Source: Arcuatula senhousia
Taxonomy: Eukaryota > Mollusca > Bivalvia > Mytilida > Mytilidae
Length of the DNA: 64,000 nt
Reading direction: 5' to 3'
Assembly: GCA_963971305.1 (NCBI GenBank)
Contig: OZ020307.1
Span: 695,501-759,500 of the forward strand
Each line of letters begins with the position of its first letter. The first letter of the stretch is position 1. The notes under the pieces are model-generated. The model made no database searches and was not told the origin of the DNA. It saw nothing but the letters and a program-made list of their open reading frames with translations. This document shows, one piece after another, positions 45,301 to 57,300 of this stretch. A program made the position numbers and the translations under genes.

Positions 45301-48300
45301 TGCTACTCTACCATACCTTTAAGAAGAGAGAAAATAGAAAACTTACTCCTATCATCATCCTCTAGTCTCTTTATAAGTTCCGTGTCAGTTCCTGTTGTAC
45401 TCAGCCCTCGACTTCCTAACTCTTCTTTCAGCTTCACTGACTTCATTTTATCAGGTCTGACACAGGGACCTGATGACTGCAGAAATCCCTGAAAATACAC
45501 ACAAAGGGAAAATTAAACTAAAGATTGTCGATATCAGTACATGATATGAAGATATAAAATTAAACTTTATGGTGGGAACTTTTCATTGTACAATTAATTT
45601 GTCTGGTATTTATTGTGGTAGAAATTTGACAAACAAGAAATTCATCATTGGCCAAGTGAGTGGTGCATTATGGCAAGCAGAAACTGGTACCTGAGTTTAC
45701 TATCGTTTCGACTAGAGTACATGCTGCTCATAGCAATATCGTAGTTTAGTGAATTTTGTGTACAGGTTGTATGTTACACCCCCCCACCCCTCCCCCGCCC
45801 ACATTTTTATATGCATTGTCCTTTATATCTGCTAATTTTGTTAACATTTATTTCCATAAATTCAAACTATTAGCTGGCAAATGTAATTTCTAAATTTTAC
45901 CTCTGGCAAACCCAGTACTTCTAATATTTCATCCACAACATCACTGACAATCTCCTTCAGCTTTTCCTTGGCTGCTGTTTCTATCCTTTGTCGTATAGCA
46001 TCTATATCTAAATACTTGTCATACCCAAAGTTCAGCACAAACTCTGAAATAAATAGAAGTAATGTGATTACATCTAAATACTTGTCAATCCCAAAGTTCA
46101 GCACAAACTCCGAAATACATACAAGCCATGTGTCTATATCTAAATAATTGTCAGATACTAAGTTCAGCACAAACTCTGAAATACATACAAGTGATGTGTG
46201 TATATCTAAATACTTGTCAGATACTAAGTTCAGCACAAACTCCGAAATACATACAAGTGATGTGTGTATATCTAAATACTAGTCAAACCCAAAGTTCAGA
46301 GCAAACTCTGATATAAATACAATTCTAAAAATTTGCAATTTCAACGTTTGGCTTCAGAACATGAAGAAAAAAATGTTTTCCTATTTTGTAATCATTTAGA
46401 AAAAGGAAAAAAATGCTACTGTGCTTTTCAACAAGAAGGAAATTATTTAGTTGTCCTTCATCAAAAATCAAAACACTTAAAAAACTATAAATTCTATTAA
46501 TAATACTAATATTGGATTCAGCAATTTGTATATTAGATATGACAATACCTGAGCCACAATCAATGGTCTGTACCACAAGGTTTGGTAGTGTCTCAGGCAG
46601 AGCACTGTAGTTGGTTGAAAGATAATAGTTCGGCATTGAGTATGCTATCTCCTTCAATATGTCCTCATCAGTATTGGGTCCTATTCCTACTGTAGCTATC
46701 CTCACTCCCTTATCTCTGCATGCTTTAGCCTCAGTTCTGACAGGTTCAGGACCCGAGTTAGATTTTCCATCTGTCAACAGGATGAGATAGTTCTTGGCAT
46801 CCCCTCTGTCTCCCTTGGTCTCTGTAAACATGGTATCACATACAAACTTTAAAGCATCTCCAATCTCTGTGTAGGATCCTCTCTGGTACTTTGTATTTTC
46901 TAGTGTGTTTTTTACACTTTCACTGTCATAGTCTGAATTCAGGTCTAAGACTGTCCTAGATGTTCCATACCCTGCAAACATTGTAGCACCAACATGTACA
47001 TACGTTTCTCCAATAGCTAACTTCCCGACAGAGTTGGCAAGAGCAGTCATAGAATCTTTGAAATGTTGTTCTCCCACACTTCCTGATTCATCAGTAAGGA
47101 ATATCACATCAGCTGGGACCACTGTCGTACAATCTATGAAAAATATTACATAGATTAATTTTGAATGCGATTTATTATGAATATGTCATTAAGAGTGCTT
47201 AATTTTATCTTTTTTTACATAAGAGATTATTATCTTGTCTTGATATGCGAGCGAAGCAAAGCTCACTTATGTACAGAGTCTGCCAAATTGCATGAGACCC
47301 AAAATATGATCCTTCAAATAAAATTCTTCTCTGTTCGGATTTTTTTAGACATTTTCGAAAAAGTATGCACATGTACATTTGCTGAAAAATGGCTGGAAAT
47401 ACTGTCACATCGTCCTTATTTCATCTGACCTCACCCACCTGTGGAATGGATTTTATTTTGTTATCTTCGCAAGCTTTTAGGGCAATGCCATCTCATATCA
47501 ATAAGTCTCATGTCATATATACCTTTTTAACAATATGCTTCTTAATTTGTGTAGATGTATAACCTTGGGACCAAGTTATTGTCCGCCTTACATATTATGG
47601 AAGAGGTATAACACCATTAAGTAGCAGTGAAATATATGCTTCACAGTTAGACATATTGAAGCTGTCACAGAAGCTGACACCAATGTGGTTAATTATACAC
47701 TACCTTTGGGCCAAGTTATTGTCCCGTCAGCTTTACATATAGGTTGAGGTAAAACGGCATTAAGGAGCAGTGAAAGGTATGCTACACAGTTAGACGTGTC
47801 TAAGCTGTCACAGAAGCCGACACAGATGAGGTTAATAATATACTACCTTGGGGCCAAGTTATCGTCCCATCAGCTTTACATATAGGTAGAGGTAAAACGG
47901 CATTAACGAGCAGTGAAACATATGCTACACAGTTAGATGTGTCTGAGCTGTCACAGAAGCCGACACCGATGAGGTTAATAATACACTACCTTGGGGCCAA
48001 GTTATCGTCCCGTCAGCTTTACATATAGGTAGAGGTAAAACAGCATTAAGGAGCAGGGAAACGTATGCTACACAGTTAGATGTGTCTGAGCTGTCATAGA
48101 AGCCGACACCAGCGTGGTTAATTATACACTACCTTGGGGCCAAGTTATTGTCCCGTCAGCTTTACATATAGGTAGAGGTAAAACAGCATTAAGGAGCAGG
48201 GAAATATATGCTACACAGTTAGATGTGTCTGAGCTGTCATAGAAGCCGACACCAGCCTGGTTAATTATACACTACCTTGGGGCCAAGTTATTGTTCCGTC

Positions 48301-51300
48301 AGCTTTACATATAGGTAGAGGTAAAACGGCATTAAGGAGCAGTGAAACATATGCTACACAGTTAGATGTGTCTGAGCTGTCACAGAAGCCGACACTGATG
48401 TGATTAATTATACACTACCTTGGGACCAAGTTATCGTCCCGTCAGCTTTACATATAGGTAGAGGTAAAACGGCACTAAGGAATAGTGAAACATATGCTAC
48501 ACAGTTAGATGTGTCTGAGCTGTCACAAAAGCCGACACTGATGTGATTAATTATACACTACCTTGGGGCCAAGTTATCGTCCCGTCAGCTTTACATATAG
48601 GTAGAGGTAAAACGGCACTAAGGAATAGTGAAACATATGCTACACAGTTAGATGTGTCTGAGCTGTCACAGAAGCCGACACCAGCGTGGTTAATTATACA
48701 CTACCTTGGGGCCATATTATTGTCCCGTAAGCTTTACATATAGGTAGAGGTAAAATGGCATTAAGGAGCAGGGAAATATATGCTACACAGTTAGATGTGT
48801 CTGAGCTGTCACAGAAGCAGACACTGATGTGATTAATTATACACTACCTTGGGGCCAAGTTATCGTCCTGTCAGCTTTACATATAGGTAGGGGTAAAACA
48901 GCATTAAGGAGCAGTGAAACATATGCTACACAGTTAGATGTGTCTGAGCTGTCACAGAAGCCGACACCAGTGTGGTTAATTATACACTACCTTGGGGCCA
49001 AGTTATTGTTCCGTCAGCTTTACATATAGGTAGAGGTAAAACGGCATTAAGCAGCAGGGAAACGTATGCTACACAGTTAGAGGTATCTGAGCTGTCACAG
49101 AAGCCGACACCTATCGATGCTATCAATCCTATGTCTGTCTTCTGTATGTTGTATCTGTTATAGAAACAAAACACTGGTAATGGACTGATAGTTTTTGATT
49201 AGTAGCAATGTACATAGAAAAAAAATACATGATTAATCTCAGTTCTTGTTGTTTATTACTATGTTAATTTATTTTGGTAATCATTGATACTGTAATAGTT
49301 CACTTGACTTAACTGTTGTATTAAAGTCAATTGCTGCCAATGATATTTATGAAAGAACATTATTGTCATACTTACTTTCTGGAACGTTGTTGTAGTTATT
49401 GTTTTAAGTTAAAAGGAGTAGGGGCACTAAGGCCAATATTTGAGTTACTCAGAATCAATTGTTTTTGGTGTAGATTTAAACAGAAGAAAATGAACTTACA
49501 GAAACATGCCAAATTTTGACCTTTTCAATGTCATTGGGATGTCATGGTGACGTCAAAGTTGATCAAAATTGGCTAAAACACTTGAAAATGTGATTTTCTG
49601 GCCTTTTTAGCACACGTTTTGTTCTGGTAGATAGTGAGCACACCCATGTTCAAACAAAATATTTTAACTGAGCATGTGTCTGATTATTATGCATCTTTTC
49701 TGAAAACATCTTTTTTGAACATGGGTGTGGACCCTTTTGGTTCAAGCAAATACTACCTCTAAATGTGTTAAAATACATCAAAAACGACCAGTTTTGTTAT
49801 TTGACCGGTGTTTGAGGATCTGCTATGCCTCAGCCAAACTATTTATGCCAAAAAATCCTTTTGGAAATAATAACTCTCTATCTTAGCTATTATATAAGCA
49901 CCATAGTTTCTATTTTGACAAATGTTCTAAAATGTGTCCAAATTTCAGGGGCCAAATAAGGGCTTTAATGCCCCTACTCCTTTATCAACAGCTCTGAATG
50001 TGCCTTGTAAAAAGGAAAGGGATTTTAACTAATGTGAATCATGAACTTTAAGTTAAAGTTAAAAGTTAAAGTTTTAGGTTTAAAGTCTTTTTCTACGCTA
50101 GGCATATTCAAACGACTTTACACTTTAACCCCTGATCACTGAATTGCAAGTCGGCTGTTAACATACGCACCCATAGCAGCCACAGCACATTGGCTTACAA
50201 CCCTCACAGGTACGCATTCACAGCTGAGTGAACTGGAACAAGTGAAGTTAAGTATCTTGCTCAAGGATACACCACAATAACATGGGTAGTGACAGGAGTG
50301 GAACTCACAACCCTTTGGCCGCAAAGGCCAGCACCTTAACCACTCGGCCAAGGTGTCTTCTCATATAATGTTTCATAGGCAATATTTTGAACTATTTTCA
50401 CAACTTTTATAGAATGTGTGGAAAGTAAACTTTAACTCTCATTCCATAATCACTTGTGCCATTGCAAATTGATCTTCAACTGTGGAACATCCTTGTCAAT
50501 TACTGTTGTTTTATTATTATTTGTGGGATATCAATTTTCATGGTTCCTGTAGGTAGCATTTACCAACGAAATTTGATACCCCACTTAAAAAAAATTAGCT
50601 TTGATTTGTATGCTGAAACATTCAGACCCATAAATTAAGGAACTAAAGAACTGATCCTTTTTCATCAAACCATGAAATTGGTACCAACAAAAATAAATTA
50701 ATTAACAGTATATCAAATGAGCATAATTAAACCAGGAAATGACTTGCTATATGTATTTTTTTATTGTTTTTAACTATTTTTAAATTTTTGTTCTCCATTT
50801 CTAACCTCATGCAGCAGTTTCAAAATTATCCCCAGCACTTTAAGACCATTAGTTGGCCTGTTCCAATCAAACATATTTTGTACCTATATAATTTAGATCA
50901 GCTTATTACATAGTTAAAGCTTACTTGATCACACAAACAAGGTTCAACATTTTCACATCCAGACCAGTTGGAATCTCACCCTCTTGTCCTATAATTGGAA
51001 ATTCATAGTAAATGTCCATCAAACTTTATATATCAAAATAGCTAAACAAAGATCTATGTCACAATCTAACTAATATTCAACAATATTGGGATTTTTTTTC
51101 TGTAATCAAAATCTACAGATAAATATTTCTTTATTCTGATTTATCTGCCTATGAAGAATCTCAATTTTATGTTTTTGATTCATTAATGTTAAATATTTTT
51201 TTTAATTGGTAAAACATATCCATTCTTAATTATCACTGGCTGTTAATTAAGTGTTGAAGAAAGAAATTAGTAAGACACTTACCATCATAGCCCAGCCCAA

Positions 51301-54300
51301 ACTGTATACTGTACTGTAAATCATTAAGGCCCACCGTCAGTTTATGGTCACATGGATCATACCGGGCAAAAGCTTTCACAGTGTACAGGAACATGAACAA
51401 CTTCACATTCATACAACATTCTAAACCCAGGCACATGGAGTCATAGGTACAGTACATATTATCTGGGGTGGATATTGCCATCCATGGACATCCTAACAGT
51501 AGAAATAATCAAATCAATGTTTTGTTAATCTATATATAATGATGCTCATAAAAAGGGTTTCATTTTAAAATTGAACTGTGCTGGAAATGTGCAAGTCTTG
51601 AAAGTAGGTTAGCCAACAAAAACAAATTTTACTTCGAACAAAACAAATTGTGGGGGGCCTTATCATCTCACTTAATTGTTAGTTTATGTTCATTATGTCA
51701 CCCTACCAATTCATTTTCTCAACCCCTTCATGCTCTCCTCCCTGATAAGACCTATTAAAGTCATCCTGCCTCATAGAATTAAGCAGTATCTAACGTTTCT
51801 ATACTGACAAAGGACATACAAATGTCCAAAATATTTCCTTTTTAATGTTTTTAAACTTCATTTGGTAATGTTGTGTAGACCTATAAATAAGTTTTTTTTA
51901 AGTATAGCATTGCTTCAGATACATTATATTTCTATAAATCCTGAACTTATGACTATTTTTGTTTAAACTGTTTTAAAGTTTATAAACAGTATTCATAATA
52001 CATGTCGGTATTAAAAACCTACTGCTATCAGGAGTGGTGAGTCGTTTAATCATTTCATCCCTAGTGCCACTGGTGGCATGACCTCTGTCTTGTAATTCTT
52101 GTTTAAGTTCTTCCTCTGTGGCTTTAGCAGGATTGAGGCATTCTCTGTTGTCTATTAATTTCTAAAGAATATTATAACAACTTTTGTTACTCTGATATTT
52201 TGCTAAATGCATCGATTTTTAAGTTGTTGACTCATTTTTTTGCTTTTATTTCTAATGATATGTATTACAATTGCAGGGCACATAATTTTACTATGGACAT
52301 TTCTTAAAGAATTCTTTGCATTTAAATATGCTATGAAGTGTACATTTATGACATTGAATTTTAAACTATTATAAATATTATTTGTCATTGTTGTTTATTA
52401 TCTTGAAGCATTAATCAGATCATAGATGTCTTACCTTAATAGTTTTAATGACCTCAGCTAGCTTAAGCTTACTATCTGTCATTCCCAACATATCCAGAAA
52501 CTCAAGTATAGATCCAAGCTTCAACTTTGTCAATGAAAACTTTTTGAAAAAGCTATTTGCTTTCTGCAATAACTTTGAAAACATATCTGAAAAACAATAG
52601 CGTTCAAATTAACATATAAATCATTAATATGACTTCATTCAAATAAAAATCTGTCGAAGTCAAAAATGGCCAAACTACGTTAAAGTAGGTCAGGGAAAGA
52701 CCTGAAATCAAATCCCACATTACGAGACCCTACTTCAATGCAGTATACCATCTATCAAACGACTGTGACTAGTAGTTGCTGGGAAAACGGTTTTGAAAAC
52801 TTAATCCTCCAGACGTCTGCCCACCACCCTACATTCACCATTTTAAAACCTGCATTTTTCACTCCATGAAAGGGGGATTTTCATGTAAAAAAACATGTTT
52901 AAAAATAGTGTCCTCCTTCAATAAATAGTTTCAAAATATTTTCCATCCTTTAAAAAGTTTCAAAATATTTCCTCCTTTAAAATGTTTTAAAATAGTTATA
53001 AAAAAAGATATCGTGTTAAATACATATAAAAATACTGTAGTCATGTTAGTACTTCTTCAAGTACTTCAATGTTCTTTGTACCTTTAGCACCTTGAACTAT
53101 TTCTTGCAGACACTGATTTCAGTGCAGTTTTTACCTTTTGCGCCCTAAAATATTACCGTAGTGACTGATTTAAGTGCAGTTTTTACCTTTGGCACCCTGA
53201 ACTATTCCTGTAGACACTGATTTCAGTGCAGTTTTTACCTTTTGCGCCCTAAAATATTACCGTAGTGACTGATTTCAGTGCAGTTTTTACCTTTTGCGCC
53301 CTAAAATATTACCGTAGTGACTGATTTAAGTGCAGTTTTTACCTTTGGCACCCTGAACTATTCCTGTAGACACTGCTTGTTTTGCCCTAGAAAAAATTCC
53401 ATCAGGAGCATCTACAAAGATAGAAAAAAGTCTATATTGGTATATAATTGATAAAAAAAATAGTTCCTATGTCAATTTTAGTAAAATGTTAACAAAAAGT
53501 CTGTCAAAGTATAAAATGGTTGGGATGTGAAATCAAATCCCATGGTGGTATGACACTCAGTGTTGATATTTTTAACAGGTACTCTTGTAGACTGTCCCTG
53601 ATACTAATGTAGATGAAAGACAGAATTCACCTGCATTTTAAAATATTTGGTTGACTGGAAGTGGATGACTTATGAGCATAAAATCACTTTACACCAGGAA
53701 GCTACATGCCAAATATTAAGAGGCTGTGATTGTAGTTATTTGGAAAACTGCAACGGATATATTTGTGATGCTGCGGGATGCAGGACCACACAAGATCAAG
53801 GGTAGTGTCAGAGAGACTCCTTTGCTTTGCAACATGATGCATACAACATAAAAATAGCGGATTGAAGCATCTGATTACTTTGACATATTGTGACATGACT
53901 CAGAATAAAATCTTATCATTTTTTTTACTGATAAAATAATATTGAATTCTTTTCTTTTTGAAACTATCTACATTTCTTTACCAGGATCATCTTTTGATGG
54001 GGGACATTCATGTTTACCTTTAGTGTCTTGTATTTCTTTGCCAGGATCATCTGTAGGTGGTATCTGATCTATTGGGGGAACATCTGTGTTTTTGGTATCG
54101 GGTGTTTCATCAGTCTCTTCACTTCCTTTGTCGTCTTTTGGAATTTTGCCATATTTGATTGTGAAACCCTGGGAAATAAAGTCTCCATATGAATTTTACA
54201 ACATACATGTATATATATTCAATACTTGCATATTGGGGTTCTTTATATAAATATGAAGAAGAGATAATAATTACAAATATCATATATTTAAGTATTTATA

Positions 54301-57300
54301 TAGTCTTTTTGAATATGTATATTATAAGACAAAACACAATACCTATATCGCATTCCCTATATTGCATGACTTCTATCACTATACAATTATCGACTTTGGT
54401 ATAGGTTGACATCTATTTTTATCAACCTGAAAAAAATTATGTTAAACCGAGCCGAAGGCGAGGTTAACATAATTTTTTGAGGGTTGATAAAATTGATGTC
54501 AACCTATACCAAAGTCTATAATTGTTTTATAAAATGAAAACTTGTATGCTGAAGACTGAAAGCACCATACCACTTACATACAGTGATACATGTACATTTG
54601 TGAAAATCACCTGTAATATTGTTTCAAAAAGAAGCTGAATTTTCAAAATTTAATTTCAACACAAACAAATTTTATCACAGAATCTTCTGACAAGATTTTG
54701 ACATTAATCACATATTAATTTTAAAGGTGAAATTGACGGTGATATTTGAACATCCATGAGACACTGGCATTGGAAAATTGTTTGGTATACCACACATATT
54801 CTTTGGAATGTTTATTTTCTGAACTTTGTACGGGGGAAATCAGGCCATCTATTTTTAGTCACTTACATGGGTCTGGAATCTATTTTTAGGAAAAAGTAGG
54901 GTAACATTGTTTTCCATCATGTTTATTTACTATATTTAGACATTTTTAGGCTGTTCTCACTCTAAATCAAAACTTTTTAGGGTTGTTTAGGCCAATCAAA
55001 TTAATGCAATTGTCTAGTCATGTAATAAATACCCAATATCACATGACCTATATCACATTCCCTATATTGAAAGACCTATATCACATCCCCTATATCTCAT
55101 GAACTATGTCACATATCCTATATCGCATGATCTATATCACATACCCTATATCACATTCCCTATATTGCCTGACCTATATAACATACCCTATATCGCATAT
55201 CCTATATCACATACCCTATATTGCATAACCTATATCACACCCCTATCACAAAAAACAAAAAAGTATAACATAATGTTACAACGTAAATATATGATGAATT
55301 GAATATACAAGTGTGGCCACTAAAAGTATGTCTTGCCTGCTGGCACATCACTAAAATCAACTGCCTAAGCTTTCATTTCCTGATATTAACACAAAAAGTG
55401 TCTGTATACCCAATATCAGATGCTTAGCTATTAAACTTTTCAAGTAATTCATTGTCAACACAATATGTATTATAAAAAGTTTTCTGCCTGAAAAAAAGAC
55501 CTAAGTTCGATGAGTCACTAGAGCTTGAAAATGGGGTCAGGGTCATGCAGCATGGTGACAGTTGCATAGACAATAATCTGAACTATTTGTATACCAAATA
55601 TCAGATGCCTAGCTAATATACTTTTCCAGCAATTCATCGTCCACAAAAGTCTTACAAAAAAGTTTACGGCCCGAAAAAAGACCTAAATTCTCACAGAATC
55701 ACTGGAGCATGAAAATGGGGTCAGAGTCACATGGCATGGTGACAGTTGCATAGACCATAACCTGAACTGTCTGTATACTAAATATCAGATGCCTAACTAT
55801 TATACTTTTCCAGCAATTCATTGTCCACGAAAGTCTTACAAAAAAGTTTACGCCGCTGCCGGAAAGTAATATCTATGTCTCGCCTTCAGCAACCATATGT
55901 CGCAGGTGCGACAATAATGGCCAAATATTTACCATCTGCTGTAAAAATGATTGATCATTATAACCCTCCAGGCAAATGGCCCTCAGGGTGATATAGCATG
56001 TGGTACAGATTTGGACATGTAATATTCAATATAATATTGGGGGTTAAGTGAGGGGTGTTTATCTTCCATCCCCAAATTTGATTTGAAGATCTTTTTTCAA
56101 AAAAGTGATTGATAAACATGATATTTAAACAGAGGACTTAGATCACTTTGCCACCAGTATTTTTTATAACAATATCATAACATGTGAAAAAAAATTCTAA
56201 CAAAGTTCCAGACAATAAATTTTGCTCCGCCTGATGGGCTTGTGATAGACCTACTCACCAACACTTTCAGTCTATAGTCATTACAGATCTATGTACAATA
56301 CTCACCAATACTTTCAGTCTATAGTCATTACAGATCTATGTACAATACTCACCAATACTTTCAGTCTATAGTCATTACAGATCTGTTCATATGGCTGCAG
56401 AACGATAGGTTTGGTCTCTATAAATCGTGTTGGCTCTATGAACCCACCATCTTTTTTTATTGCTACATGAATGTGGTTCTTACAAGGAGACTTTGTGGCA
56501 GTACCAATGGTTACACCTGCCCAAACCTTAAAAATATAAATTCATAAAAGTTTACATTCACCCAAGTGTAAACTAATATTTTTAAGTCATTGTAACACAC
56601 TCTTTAACTAGTACAGGATAGATCAGTAAACTCAAAAACAAAGACGAAAAGTGTTTATGAGACATTGATGCCCATGCTAGACTCCAAACAAGACATACAG
56701 GGCCCACATGTCTGAAAGTCACTAAGGATATTCAGTGAGTCTTTCTGAAACATCCTACCAAGTCTCAATCATTCTTTTGTATGGTTTCTGAGAAAAACTA
56801 CGAAAGTACTCCACCATTTTGGTCTCGAAATGGGACCTGTGAATATTTTGTTAAATAAAAATACTTGGGTTTTTTGCCTTAAAATAAAGACAATAAAAAA
56901 TCTGACTGATTTAAAAACTACAATCCAATTGAAGAATTATTTAGAAAAAAAATCACTGCAACTGCTCAGATAGCATCCCTTGTGGCAGGCCAAATAGACA
57001 GTTTAAGTTGAAAAAAACAGTGTAAATGAATCTCAGAACCCATGACAAAAGTAAACATCAAACACATGCAAAACTGAGCTCAATGAATTAATGGTGGAGT
57101 ACTACCTTGAATGAAATTTTTACTTATAAAAAAATCATATCCATCTAGAACTGAACATGAAGTAGAAATCCAACATGTCTGAAAGTTGCTAAGGACATAC
57201 ATTTGTCCTACTGAACCATCCTACCAAATGTCAAATCATTCTCATTCTTTTGTAAAGCTCAATGAGCTGAAGGTTTAAGCAAATAAAGGTAATAACAAAA

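Noticed and set aside
47561..48990. Regular direct repeats resembling a CRISPR array
   Set aside because: Units are 143 bp with no unique spacers and derive from an exon; the DNA is eukaryotic.
48543..49163. Plus-strand frames of 60-66 codons, repeated
   Set aside because: Antisense shadows of the 143-bp exon-donor array.
50270..50350. Possible tRNA gene
   Set aside because: Only promoter-box-like sequences are present; the rest does not fold as a tRNA and continues as a SINE body.
53983..54015. A 9-nt micro-exon (ag|AT GAT CCT G|gt)
   Set aside because: Too short to support; it is the small duplicate of the exon 8 end.
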